Shown piece by piece: positions 36,066 through 45,123 of a DNA stretch of 64,000 nt. Position 1 is the stretch's first letter, and the number at the start of each line of letters is the position of its first letter. A program made the translations under genes and the position numbers. The DNA comes from Bacteroidetes bacterium HGW-Bacteroidetes-4 (GTDB lineage: Bacteria > Bacteroidota > Bacteroidia > Bacteroidales > SZUA-534): assembly GCA_002840905.1 (NCBI GenBank), contig PHDD01000016.1, positions 21,692-85,691 on the forward strand, in the 5' to 3' direction. The notes beneath the pieces are model-generated. The model worked only from the letters and a program-made list of their open reading frames with translations. It was not told the origin of the DNA and did no database searches.

Positions 36066-36587
36066 TTATTTAAAGGTTATTTCTGCTCTTCGATTCATCG
36101 CCCGCCCTTTTTGAGTGGCATTATCAGCTATGGGTTGGGTTTCTCCTTTCGACGAAACCTTTATGCGTTCGACAGCCAGCCCCTGGCCTTCGAACCAGGC
36201 TTGCACTGCCTGAGCCCTTCGTAATCCCAGCTTTTGATTGTATTCCATGGCTCCCACGGCATCGGTATGCCCCACCACATCAAGGTAGCGTGCAGGTTCC
36301 TCATCGAGGTACGGTTTCACTTTGTTCAGGTAAAGCTCCAGTGTGGCTTCCGATTTGAGTACCGCTTTATCAAAATCAAAATGCATAAGTTCTGTCCGGG
36401 TAATCTCGTCGGTGAGTGGCAGCTTTTCAGGTACTTTAACCTCCAGTGTGTCTTTAACAAGAGGTTCGACCTGCATGGTTGTGGCTTCGGGAATCGCTAT
36501 TCCTGTCTTTATTTTGTTCACGTACCACCAGGTAGCCAGCCATGCCCAAAGACAAAATACCAGAAATCCAGTAATTAGTATTCTCAT
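36066..36587 (-). CDS. OmpA-family peptidoglycan-associated protein
   Basis: A 173-residue protein with one N-terminal hydrophobic segment (about 4-22) serving as signal or anchor. A C-terminal OmpA-like domain (about 68-173) follows, with LMHFDFDKAVLKSEATLEL, VVGHTDAVGAMEYNQKLG (the TD-x-x-G motif that contacts meso-DAP peptidoglycan) and NRRAEITF. It lacks a beta-barrel, so it tethers something to the cell wall rather than forming a porin. First gene of a two-gene unit with the coiled-coil protein. Confidence 0.85.
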   Translation of the reverse strand: MRILITGFLVFCLWAWLATWWYVNKIKTGIAIPEATTMQVEPLVKDTLEVKVPEKLPLTDEITRTELMHFDFDKAVLKSEATLELYLNKVKPYLDEEPARYLDVVGHTDAVGAMEYNQKLGLRRAQAVQAWFEGQGLAVERIKVSSKGETQPIADNATQKGRAMNRRAEITFK

Positions 36588-36802
36588 AAGGCAGATAAAT
36601 TAAATGAATTGTAAAAATAGCCTTAGCAATTTAATAAATTATTAGCAGAATATTAGCTAAATTTTTAACTTTTAACACCTTGACAAAGCAAAAAAATTGC
36701 AAATACCTGTTTAATAAAAATAAGCATGGGCTCGGGAATGAACAAGCAAGACAGAAAATTGTAACTTTAGCACACCATACCACAAATAATAAACCACTGC
36801 TT

Positions 36803-37387
36803 ATGGAAACAATAAAACGCTGCGCCTGGGCCGAAAAACAACTGGATGCCTACAAAGACTATCACGACAACGAATGGGGCGTACCCGTGTACGACGATCA
36901 AAAACTCTTTGAATTTCTGATTCTTGAAGGAGCGCAGGCCGGATTGTCGTGGCTTACCATACTAAAGCGCCGTGAAGGCTACCGCAAAGCCTTTGCCGGT
37001 TTTGATGTGGAAAAGGTAGCCCGTTTCAATGCCAAAAAAGTTGAAGAACTGATGCAGGATGCAGGCATCATCCGTAACCGACTTAAAATTAAAGCCGCCA
37101 TATCGAACGCCAAAGTATTTCTTGCTATTCAAAAAGAGTTTGGTTCGTTCAGCCAGTACATGTGGAACTTTGTTAATGGCAAGCCCATTCAAAACAATTT
37201 CCGGCACATTAGTGAACTACCGGCAACTACATCGCTGTCTGATCTCATCTCAAAGGATCTTAAAAAGCGTGGAATGAAGTTCGTAGGCTCTACCATAATT
37301 TACGCACACATGCAGGCTACAGGCATGGTAAACGATCACACTACCGATTGCTTCCGGCACAGACAATTAACAATGAACAATGAGTAA
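36803..37387 (+). CDS. tag: DNA-3-methyladenine glycosylase I
   Basis: Base-excision enzyme removing 3-methyladenine from DNA. The HhH-GPD-related Tag family zinc site is visible as RCAWAEK with the N-terminal Cys, YHDNEWGVPVYDDQKLFEFL, and the C-terminal NDHTTDCFRH. EGAQAGLSWLTILKRREGYR is a further signature. I chose ATG at 36803, the family's usual start; an in-frame upstream ATG at 36680 would add 41 residues without family similarity. The last few residues (QLTMNNE) come from the heptamer array rather than the conserved fold. Confidence 0.92.
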   Translation: METIKRCAWAEKQLDAYKDYHDNEWGVPVYDDQKLFEFLILEGAQAGLSWLTILKRREGYRKAFAGFDVEKVARFNAKKVEELMQDAGIIRNRLKIKAAISNAKVFLAIQKEFGSFSQYMWNFVNGKPIQNNFRHISELPATTSLSDLISKDLKKRGMKFVGSTIIYAHMQATGMVNDHTTDCFRHRQLTMNNE

Positions 37388-37496
37388 TTAACAATTAGAA
37401 ATAGAACAATAGAGCAATAAATAGTGAAAAAAGAAAAATAAGTAATGAATTATGTTTTGTGTCTAAAATCTAATGTCTAATCTCTAAACTCCAACA
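37366..37496 (+). repeat. Composite heptanucleotide array, copy 2
   Basis: Block A (37366-37460) is period 7 with some drift: ATTAACA, ATGAACA, ATGAGTA, ATTAACA, ATTAGAA, later ATAAATA and ATAAGTA. Block B (37462-37496) has TCTAAAA, TCTAATG, TCTAATC, TCTAAAC and TCCAACA. The array begins inside the 3' end of tag and ends 10 bases before the lipocalin ATG. Confidence 0.85.
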
Positions 37497-37505
37497 CCTA
37501 CATCA

Positions 37506-38027
37506 ATGAAAAACACCATCCTAATCCCTCTAATCCTGATTTCTTTATTCAGTTGTAAAACCAATAGTCAGATGATAAATAATCAAACCATTAAAGAACT
37601 CGATGTGGAACGGTACATGGGAACATGGTACGAACTGGCCCACTTTAACCACCGCTTCGAAAAAGGCCTGGTAGGTGTTACAGCCACTTATACACTGCAC
37701 GACAACGGAAAAATACAAGTAGTAAATGCCGGCTACAAAAACACCCTCGACGGTAAATACAGTAAAGCCAATGCAAAAGCAAAGATTCCCAATACGGCCG
37801 AACCGGGAAAACTGAAAGTTTATTTTGTGCCTTTCTTTGGGGCCGATTATTACATTCTCGACATCGACCCCGATTACCAATGGGTGCTGGTGGGCAGCTC
37901 ATCGCCAAACTACCTTTGGATATTGAGCCGAACCCCAAACCTGCCCGAAACTACCTATCAGATGATTCTCGGTAAAGCCAAATCAAGGGGCTATGCTACC
38001 GATGCCCTCATTCGTGTGGAACACTAA
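37506..38027 (+). CDS. blc: Bacterial lipocalin (Blc-like lipoprotein)
   Basis: Outer-membrane lipoprotein of the lipocalin fold (173 residues). Signal peptide with lipobox LFSC at about 16-19. The first structurally conserved lipocalin region is MGTWYELAHFNHRFEKG (GxW motif), and the family's later segment DYYILDIDPDYQWVLVGSS is also present. Bacterial lipocalins bind lysophospholipids or fatty acids and help membrane maintenance. It follows tag across a heptamer array. The ligand is not known. Confidence 0.9.
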   Translation: MKNTILIPLILISLFSCKTNSQMINNQTIKELDVERYMGTWYELAHFNHRFEKGLVGVTATYTLHDNGKIQVVNAGYKNTLDGKYSKANAKAKIPNTAEPGKLKVYFVPFFGADYYILDIDPDYQWVLVGSSSPNYLWILSRTPNLPETTYQMILGKAKSRGYATDALIRVEH

Positions 38028-38169
38028 AATACTTATCGAAATTTACCAGTGTTTACCGGCAAATTTTAATGCTTTACCTATTTTTTGTGGTATAAAAGGT
38101 TCTATTAAGCAACTTTTGTTGCGGAAAAACGTCTTTCCGCTGTTATTGATCCTTAAAACCCTTTTTACC

Positions 38170-39333
38170 ATGTTTAACAGCCCATACAACCTGGAAACAA
38201 AAACCGGAAATCCGGTTCAGTTTTACGACGACCTGAATGCCTTTACCGATTTGGTGCTTCAAAAGGGCCGACAGCCTATGCAAAATTATCTGAACGACTT
38301 TTCATCGTTTACAAAAAAGAGAAAACTGCGTAGCTACCAGCCCGAGGAACATTTGATGGAAATACTGATGAGCGGCATCTTTTGGAAGAACTATCAAAGT
38401 TTCCTGTCAATCGATGCATTGTTTTACGAACCCCTGTTCAATAGCTTGTACCAATGGCGTAAGAAATATCCAAGGTTCAAAGCCCGCATCGATGCATTTC
38501 GGGGCAAACTGGCTTACCGCTACCTGAGTCAGAAGCGCAACAGCCAAATTCCGCTTTATCGCCGCTTTGAGTACCTGAACAGTTGGCTAAACTGCTCCAA
38601 AGAATTTGTTCAGGAAGCAGAAAGACTCAATCAGTGGAAACTTTTTCTCGAAGCTCAACCCCTGACCTATCAGGAAAACTTTTGGCAGGCTGCTGAGGCC
38701 TTTGCCAACTGGTTTATCTTACAGGGTGCCATACATTTATCGGAATACACCAAAGGATGGGACGATTTTATGATGGACCACTATGCTGAATACCAACAAC
38801 GCGAAGATTTTATTTTCAGTACCCGAAAACCCTCAGAATACCATTTGAATATGGTGGCCGCCGAAATAATGAACCGTTCTTTGCGAAAAGGATTTGAAAA
38901 TACCCGCCAGAAAATACTCCTGGTCCCAACCTGCATGGCTCAATTGAATGGATGTCTGGCCAGAATGGAGGATGGAAATATAGTATGCCAAAACTGTTCC
39001 CCCGAATGCCATGTGGCCAAATTAAACCAGAGCATGAACAAACTGGGGGTTCGTACTGTTCTAATACCGCATTCAACGGGTTTCTCAAAATACTTAAAAC
39101 CCTGGAGAAATTCGAGTGACACGGGACTGATTGGTGTTGCTTGTGTTTTGAATCTGCTAACTGGGGGTTATGAGATGCAAAAATTGAATATTCCCTCACA
39201 ATGTGTATTTTTGGACTCGTGTGGATGCAAAAAACACTGGTTAAGCGGCCAACCAACCCGGCTTAACCTGCAACAGTTAAATAAGTTATTATTACATGAA
39301 GAATCAAAAAAACCAGTTAATTGCACTTGTTGA
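38170..39333 (+). CDS. DUF116-like cysteine-rich protein overlapping idi
   Basis: A 387-residue soluble protein. Residues about 1-230 are helical and polar with no recognised domain. The C-terminal part (about 240-387) matches DUF116: VPTCMAQLNGCLARM, then CQNCSPECHVAKL, SKYLKPW, and SCGCKKHW. The clustered cysteines suggest metal or Fe-S binding (inference). I chose ATG at 38170; the longer frame from 37993 overlaps blc and would add a leader without coding character. Its last 38 bases overlap the start of idi, which implies translational coupling. The function of DUF116 is unknown. Confidence 0.75.
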   Translation: MFNSPYNLETKTGNPVQFYDDLNAFTDLVLQKGRQPMQNYLNDFSSFTKKRKLRSYQPEEHLMEILMSGIFWKNYQSFLSIDALFYEPLFNSLYQWRKKYPRFKARIDAFRGKLAYRYLSQKRNSQIPLYRRFEYLNSWLNCSKEFVQEAERLNQWKLFLEAQPLTYQENFWQAAEAFANWFILQGAIHLSEYTKGWDDFMMDHYAEYQQREDFIFSTRKPSEYHLNMVAAEIMNRSLRKGFENTRQKILLVPTCMAQLNGCLARMEDGNIVCQNCSPECHVAKLNQSMNKLGVRTVLIPHSTGFSKYLKPWRNSSDTGLIGVACVLNLLTGGYEMQKLNIPSQCVFLDSCGCKKHWLSGQPTRLNLQQLNKLLLHEESKKPVNCTC

Positions 39334-39823
39334 TGCAGACGATAAAATAATTGGATACGATGAAAAAATAAAAGTGCACGAAGAAGGAATCCTTCATCGT
39401 GCATTTTCAGTTTTTGTTTTCAATAAAAAAGGCGATTTGCTACTACAACAGCGGGCTCACGAAAAATACCACTCCCCGGGTTTGTGGACCAATACCTGTT
39501 GTAGCCATTTGCTGCCCGACATGAGCATGGAGGAATGCGTGCACGACCGCTTACAGTTTGAAATGGGTTTCGATTGCCCGGTGAATTTCCGCTTTTCATT
39601 CACCTATCACATTCCCTTCGACAACGGGTTGACTGAGCATGAAACCGACCACGTATATTTTGCCACCTGGGAAGGCAAACCCAATATAAATCAGGCAGAA
39701 GTTGCCCGATATAAATGGGTATCGGTACCCGAACTTAAACGCGACATGGCAGCATATCCCGAAAACTATACTTACTGGTTTAAGTACATCATGGAACACC
39801 ACGAAAAAGAACTTTTTGCTTAG
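39296..39823 (+). CDS. idi: Isopentenyl-diphosphate delta-isomerase, type 1
   Basis: Nudix-fold metal enzyme interconverting isopentenyl and dimethylallyl diphosphate, needed whenever IPP comes from the mevalonate pathway. The 175-residue protein has VDADDKIIGYDEKIKVHEEG, the catalytic-Cys segment WTNTCCSHLLPD, and the nudix-like MEECVHDRLQFEMG with the metal-binding Glu residues. ATG at 39296 lies inside the DUF116 gene. Its placement supports a working mevalonate pathway in this organism. Confidence 0.93.
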   Translation: MKNQKNQLIALVDADDKIIGYDEKIKVHEEGILHRAFSVFVFNKKGDLLLQQRAHEKYHSPGLWTNTCCSHLLPDMSMEECVHDRLQFEMGFDCPVNFRFSFTYHIPFDNGLTEHETDHVYFATWEGKPNINQAEVARYKWVSVPELKRDMAAYPENYTYWFKYIMEHHEKELFA

Positions 39824-39953
39824 CTGTGTTAACAAACATGAACCGTTCATAAACGTTACTTAGCACGAATCGTTAAATTTCAGCAGGCAATAATCGTCAA
39901 TATTGCCTCAAAATTGGTTCAATTTCGTTTAATTTGCACCAAAATTCATAAAA

Positions 39954-40373
39954 GTGAATAAAGCAGTACTATTACAAAATATAAACAATCATGTAAAAAA
40001 CACCATGATTGATTTTCTGGGTATAGAATTTACCGATGCCGGCGACGATTTTCTGGTGGCCACCATGCCTATTGCACAACATACCTACAACCCGGCCCGC
40101 ATTTTACATGGCGGCGCGTTGATGGCCCTGGCCGAAACGGTGGGCAGTGCCCTCTCGTACCTACACATCGACCGCGAATTGCAGGATGTGCGTGGACTTG
40201 AGATTAACGGCAATCATGTTAAGAGTGCATCCAAGGGCATAGCCATAGCCTGTGCAAAATTGATTCACAAAGGACGCAATACCCATGTAAGCGAAATAAA
40301 AATATCGGATCAGGATGGGAAATTGCTTAACATTAGCCGAATGACCAATATGATAGTAACAAAAAACGCATAA
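39954..40373 (+). CDS. Hotdog-fold thioesterase, probable DHNA-CoA hydrolase
   Basis: PaaI/YdiI-type thioesterase of 139 residues starting at GTG 39954. The hotdog fold core is seen in PARILHGGALMALAETVGSA with the catalytic acidic residue, followed by GLEINGNHVKSA. As the first gene of the menaquinone operon, overlapping-close to menF (5 bases), it is best explained as 1,4-dihydroxy-2-naphthoyl-CoA thioesterase (MenI role). Activity on other acyl-CoAs is possible. Confidence 0.75.
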   Translation: MNKAVLLQNINNHVKNTMIDFLGIEFTDAGDDFLVATMPIAQHTYNPARILHGGALMALAETVGSALSYLHIDRELQDVRGLEINGNHVKSASKGIAIACAKLIHKGRNTHVSEIKISDQDGKLLNISRMTNMIVTKNA

Positions 40374-40378
40374 AAGGG

Positions 40379-41470
40379 ATGATTGAGACTATTGATCAGG
40401 TAAAAAAAGCGTTGGAATACGGAATACCCTTTGCTGTTTGGGCAAAGCCCGGCGAGCAAAAGGTAAACCACTTGTTTTGTAATCCCGAAGCGGTAATTAA
40501 AACCTACACCCTAAGCCAGCTCGATAAGCATAAGGGTTTTGTGTTTGCTCCTTTCCATGTCTGCAAGCACTTGCCCATCTATATTTTGCCTTTCGATGCA
40601 CAAATAGGCATGGCCGATTTTAAAGGAAGCAAACCCCGTAAACGTTTTGATGCCCACAGCAATACCGAAACTTTCATCGTTGAAAAATCGCGAAAAGAAC
40701 ACATCCGGCAGGTTGAAGTTTTTTTAAAAACCTTTAAAGAAACAGGAATACAAAAGGCTGTATTGTCACGAAACAAATGGCTGCCTGATTATTCTATTGA
40801 GCACATTCCTGAATTGTTTACTGAATTGCACCACAATTACCCAAATGCTTTTGTTTACCAAATCTACCTGCCTCAGGTGGGATATTGGATAGGTGCCACA
40901 CCCGAATTGCTATTTTCAACTCAAAATGGAAGCGCCACCACCGTTTCGCTGGCTGGTACCCAGCCATTAAAAAATACAGATAAAGTTGTATGGGATAAAA
41001 AAGAAGCCCGGGAACAGGAACTGGTAACTGAGCATATCCGTAGCGTATTAAACTCGTTTCAGATAAACGATTTTAGCGAACAGGGACCCGAAACCGCAGT
41101 AGCAGGTAACATGGTTCACCTTAAAACGGTGCTTGAATTCAGTAAGGAAAATATTAAAAACCGCATCGGAACATTTATCGATAAATTACACCCTACACCT
41201 GCAGTTTGCGGCCTTCCGGTGAAAGAATCGATGGAACTGATTCTCGAAACCGAAGGCTATGACCGGGAATACTATACGGGTTTTTTAGGCCCGTTCGATC
41301 CCAGCCAAACCATCGATTTGTTTGTAAACCTCCGATGCTTGCAGGCCTTCGATAATGGAGTGGTTTTGTATGCAGGAGGTGGCATTACACCCGAATCGGA
41401 ACCGGAAAAAGAATGGGAAGAAACCCGCATCAAAATACAAACCCTGGAACGCATTCTGGAAAAAATTTAA
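40379..41470 (+). CDS. menF: Isochorismate synthase
   Basis: Chorismate-binding enzyme that isomerises chorismate to isochorismate, first step of menaquinone ring synthesis. The 363-residue protein has the family's C-terminal core: KAVLSRNKW, YQIYLPQVGYWIGATPELL, VSLAGTQPL, LHPTPAVCGLPVKESM, YTGFLGPF and LYAGGGITPESEPEKEWEE, including the Mg-binding Glu residues. The ATG at 40379 is 5 bases after the thioesterase stop, and menD starts 2 bases after its own stop. Confidence 0.93.
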   Translation: MIETIDQVKKALEYGIPFAVWAKPGEQKVNHLFCNPEAVIKTYTLSQLDKHKGFVFAPFHVCKHLPIYILPFDAQIGMADFKGSKPRKRFDAHSNTETFIVEKSRKEHIRQVEVFLKTFKETGIQKAVLSRNKWLPDYSIEHIPELFTELHHNYPNAFVYQIYLPQVGYWIGATPELLFSTQNGSATTVSLAGTQPLKNTDKVVWDKKEAREQELVTEHIRSVLNSFQINDFSEQGPETAVAGNMVHLKTVLEFSKENIKNRIGTFIDKLHPTPAVCGLPVKESMELILETEGYDREYYTGFLGPFDPSQTIDLFVNLRCLQAFDNGVVLYAGGGITPESEPEKEWEETRIKIQTLERILEKI

Positions 41471-41472
41471 TT

Positions 41473-43155
41473 ATGCAATATACCGGCAGCAATAAACCCG
41501 TTGTTAAGCTTCTGCTGGAGCAATGTTTTATTCATGGAATAAAACAGGTAGTCATTGCTCCCGGTTCGCGTAATGCCCCTTTAATTATTTCGTTTGCCAA
41601 TCATCCCGGATTCACTTGTTATTCTATTCCCGACGAACGCAGTGCCGGATTTTATGCCCTGGGAATGGCGCGTCAGCTAAATGAGCCGGTAGCTGTGGTT
41701 TGCACTTCGGGAACTGCAGTTTTAAACCTGGCTCCTGCACTTACCGAAGCGTATTATCAGGAAATACCTGTAATTGCTATTACAGCCGATCGCCCACCCG
41801 AATGGATCGATCAGGAAGATGGCCAAACCATTCGTCAGGAATTTATCTTTCAGAATCACATACGCTCTTCCGTTTCACTGCCATCAGGACTTCAGGATTG
41901 CGATTTAATGAATGCACGAGCTATGCTCGATCAGGCTTTAGTCAAAGCACACGGGTATCCCAAAGGTCCTGTACATATCAATGTACCTTTTCACGAGCCG
42001 CTTTACGAAACCCAGTCCTGGTCTTTTGAGGTACAAACAGGAGTTTTTGAGCCTCAAATAAAATCGAATTATGCTGAAGTTAAAAGCGAAGTATTGCAAC
42101 AAGTAAGTCTATTTCAAAAAATTCTGATAATAGTTGGAGTTAAGCTTCCCAATAAGGAAATTGAACAATGGTTAAACCGTCTGGCTGATAATAAAAAGTT
42201 TGTTGTACTCGCTCCGGCTTCGGCCAACATTCGGGGAGCAAACATCCTAAACCTGGCCGAAGCACTGGCTTTATCGCTGAATGCCAATCAGGATCTGAGT
42301 TTAAAACCCGATGTGCTTATAAGTTTTGGCGGTCCTGTTGTATCGAAAGCAACCAAGCAATGGCTCCGCAGTATAAAACCATTTATTCATTTCGATGTAG
42401 ATGAAAATCCGGAACAGGTAAATACCTACGAAAGTTTAAGTCTGAAAATAACGGGAAACCCCATACTGGTATTGCATGATTTATTGGCAACACCTGAAAA
42501 AAACATGGAATACCAAAAGCTTTGGCAAGTGCTGAACCAAAAAGTAGTTGACAAACAAACAGAATTCAACACTACCTGCCCCTGGAGCGATTATTCCATT
42601 TACCAAATATTTTTTGATTGGCTAACATTCCCTGTCGATTTGCATCTGGCCAACAGCACCCCAGTGCGCTATGCCGAGTTGTTTAACAAACACCCTATGA
42701 TAAATTATTTCGGAAACCGTGGTACCAGTGGCATCGACGGGTCAACCAGTACCGCAGCCGGAGCAGCGCTGGTATCGGGAAAAGCAACCTGGTTACTTAC
42801 CGGCGACATTGCCTTTGTTTACGACAGCAATGCTTTTTGGAACCGCCACTTACCCGATAACTTAAAAGTAATTGTGATTAATAATCAGGGGGGAAATATT
42901 TTCAGATTAATACCGGGTCCCGATAGTACGGAACAATTGGAATCCTTCTTTGAAACCCGCCAAACAGCCCAAATTGAAAAGCTTTGTCAGGCTTTTCAGG
43001 TCAACTACCTTTCGGCAAATAACAAGGATGAATTAATTCAAGGACTTGAGCAACTTAAAAACAGTTCCACCTGCACCATACTCGAAGTGTTTACCGATGC
43101 AACCATTAGTGCCGGACAATTTAAAAAACTGTATCAGCAATACCGTAGTTTATAA
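41473..43155 (+). CDS. menD: SEPHCHC synthase MenD
   Basis: Thiamine-diphosphate enzyme that joins 2-oxoglutarate to isochorismate. The N-terminal domain shows VVIAPGSRNAPL and YSIPDERSAGFYALGMARQ with the catalytic Glu that activates ThDP, then VCTSGTAVLNLAPALTEA. The C-terminal ThDP-binding motif starts at LTGDIAFVYDSNAFWN and NNQGGNIFRLIPG. I chose ATG at 41473; the upstream in-frame ATG at 41413 lies inside menF. Length (560) is normal. Confidence 0.95.
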   Translation: MQYTGSNKPVVKLLLEQCFIHGIKQVVIAPGSRNAPLIISFANHPGFTCYSIPDERSAGFYALGMARQLNEPVAVVCTSGTAVLNLAPALTEAYYQEIPVIAITADRPPEWIDQEDGQTIRQEFIFQNHIRSSVSLPSGLQDCDLMNARAMLDQALVKAHGYPKGPVHINVPFHEPLYETQSWSFEVQTGVFEPQIKSNYAEVKSEVLQQVSLFQKILIIVGVKLPNKEIEQWLNRLADNKKFVVLAPASANIRGANILNLAEALALSLNANQDLSLKPDVLISFGGPVVSKATKQWLRSIKPFIHFDVDENPEQVNTYESLSLKITGNPILVLHDLLATPEKNMEYQKLWQVLNQKVVDKQTEFNTTCPWSDYSIYQIFFDWLTFPVDLHLANSTPVRYAELFNKHPMINYFGNRGTSGIDGSTSTAAGAALVSGKATWLLTGDIAFVYDSNAFWNRHLPDNLKVIVINNQGGNIFRLIPGPDSTEQLESFFETRQTAQIEKLCQAFQVNYLSANNKDELIQGLEQLKNSSTCTILEVFTDATISAGQFKKLYQQYRSL

Positions 43156-43298
43156 CCCTGGCGTAATTTTCCCTTTTCCCTCTTTAATTTCCTTGTTGAC
43201 ATTGAACAAAGTACAATTTTGCCGGTTTTAAAGGCAAAAATAAAAGGATTGTTTATTTTTACGGCTCAAATAAACGAATACAAATAAAAACACAAGTT

Positions 43299-44117
43299 AT
43301 GAAACGGGAATGGACCAGCATAAAACAATACGAGGATATTAAGTTTGAATATTTTGAAGGCATCGCAAAAATTACCATAAACCGACCCGAGGTTAGGAAT
43401 GCATTCCGGCCAGAAACCACCAAAGAACTAAGCGACGCTTTTTTTATTTGTCGCGAAGATCCCAATATTGGTGTAGTGGTACTTACCGGCGAAGGCGACA
43501 AAGCATTTTGCAGCGGTGGCGACCAACGCGTTAAAGGACGTGCCGGATACGTGGGTAAAGACGGTGTTCCCCGCTTAAACATTCTGGATGTTCAAAAACA
43601 AATTCGCACCCTGCCAAAACCAGTGGTTGCTATGGTAAATGGCTATGCCATTGGCGGAGGTCATGTGTTGCATGTAATGTGTGATATTTCCATTGCATCA
43701 GAAAATGCTATATTCGGACAAACAGGCCCCCGGGTGGGCAGTTTCGACGGTGGTTTTGGTTCGTCGTATTTAGCCCGTATTGTTGGCCAGAAAAAAGCCC
43801 GCGAAATTTGGTTCCTTTGTCGCCAGTATTCTGCTGCCGAAGCTTTGGATATGGGATTGGTAAATAAGGTGGTTCCGCTGGAAAAGCTCGAAGACGAGGT
43901 GGTGGAATGGTGCCAAACCATGTTGCAACATTCGCCCATTGCCCTGCGGATGATAAAAGCCGGCTTAAATGCCGAACTGGATGGGCAATCCGGAATTCAG
44001 GAATTATCGGGTAACGCCACCATGTTGTATTACTATACCGACGAGGCACAGGAAGGGAAACAGGCCTTTTTGGAAAAACGAAAACCCGATTTCAGCAAAT
44101 ACACCCGTTTGCCTTAA
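43299..44117 (+). CDS. menB: 1,4-dihydroxy-2-naphthoyl-CoA synthase
   Basis: Crotonase-fold enzyme that closes the naphthoquinone ring. Signatures are [81 protein letters not shown] and [24 protein letters not shown] [13 protein letters not shown], which are distinctive of MenB rather than other crotonases. A 143-base gap separates it from menD; I saw no terminator there. Length 272 is normal. Confidence 0.97.
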   Translation: MKREWTSIKQYEDIKFEYFEGIAKITINRPEVRNAFRPETTKELSDAFFICREDPNIGVVVLTGEGDKAFCSGGDQRVKGRAGYVGKDGVPRLNILDVQKQIRTLPKPVVAMVNGYAIGGGHVLHVMCDISIASENAIFGQTGPRVGSFDGGFGSSYLARIVGQKKAREIWFLCRQYSAAEALDMGLVNKVVPLEKLEDEVVEWCQTMLQHSPIALRMIKAGLNAELDGQSGIQELSGNATMLYYYTDEAQEGKQAFLEKRKPDFSKYTRLP

Positions 44118-44213
44118 AACAATACTCAAGATTGAAACCGGACAACTTGATTTTGGCTCTCCGGTTAACAATAACAAAGGTAGAAGTATAAAATAAAGGT
44201 TTTACACCTTATC

Positions 44214-45122
44214 ATGAACAAAACAAAACTCAACGCCTGGATACATGCTGCACGCCTGCGGACACTTCCCTTATCGGTGGCCGGAATCATCATGGGAAGT
44301 TCCATCGCCCTGGCTGAAAAGCAATTTAATGGGGTGGTTTTTACCCTGGCTATGGTAACTACCCTTTTACTGCAAATATTATCGAACCTTGCTAACGATT
44401 ATGGCGATTACAGTCACGGAACCGACAATGTTAACCGTGTGGGCCCCCAACGGGCTGTGCAAAGCGGAATTATTAAACCCCGAGAAATGAAAGTGGCTGT
44501 AATTTTTGTTAGTTTATTAACACTGCTTACCGGTACGTTCTTAATTGCTGTTGCATTTAATGGGATGCTTAGCCTGCGATTTTTTGTGTTTTTGATACTG
44601 GGTTTGGCTTCCATTGCAGCAGCCATAAAATACACTGTTGGAAAAAAGAATTTTGGTTACCTGGGTTTTGGTGATCTAATGGTTTTTATCTTTTTTGGAT
44701 TGGTATCAGTTTTGGGTTCCTACTTTTTGCATACACTCAAGTTTAATGTTTGGGTTTTGTTGCCAGCTACAACCATTGGGTTGCTGAGCTCCGGTGTACT
44801 AAACATAAACAACATGCGCGATATGGATAACGATCGCCTCTTTAATAAAAAGACCATTCCCGTTCGGTTGGGAGCAGAGAAAAGCAAAATATATCACCTG
44901 GTTTTGTTATTCATAAGTGCGTTGTTAATCGAAGTTTTTTTACTATTCCGGGGAAACAATCTTTCTGCGTTAACCTCATTTGTGCCTTTTTTATTTATAT
45001 TTATTCACGGAATGGCTGTGGCCCGGAATACCGATCCCGGCCGGTTGGATCCCGAATTGAAGAAACTATCGCTAAGTACTTTGTTTTTAGCCCTCTGGTG
45101 CGGAATCTCACTAAGCCTGTAA
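44214..45122 (+). CDS. menA: DHNA polyprenyltransferase
   Basis: UbiA-type membrane prenyltransferase attaching the isoprenoid chain to 1,4-dihydroxy-2-naphthoate. Eight or nine hydrophobic helices cover the 302 residues. The first aspartate-rich motif is in NLANDYGDYSHGTDN and the second in NNMRDMDNDRLFNKKT, both needed to hold the Mg-diphosphate. The substrate chain would be built from IPP/DMAPP, tying this operon to the mevalonate genes and idi. The stop is followed 1 base later by the next start. Confidence 0.94.
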   Translation: MNKTKLNAWIHAARLRTLPLSVAGIIMGSSIALAEKQFNGVVFTLAMVTTLLLQILSNLANDYGDYSHGTDNVNRVGPQRAVQSGIIKPREMKVAVIFVSLLTLLTGTFLIAVAFNGMLSLRFFVFLILGLASIAAAIKYTVGKKNFGYLGFGDLMVFIFFGLVSVLGSYFLHTLKFNVWVLLPATTIGLLSSGVLNINNMRDMDNDRLFNKKTIPVRLGAEKSKIYHLVLLFISALLIEVFLLFRGNNLSALTSFVPFLFIFIHGMAVARNTDPGRLDPELKKLSLSTLFLALWCGISLSL

Positions 45123-45123
45123 G

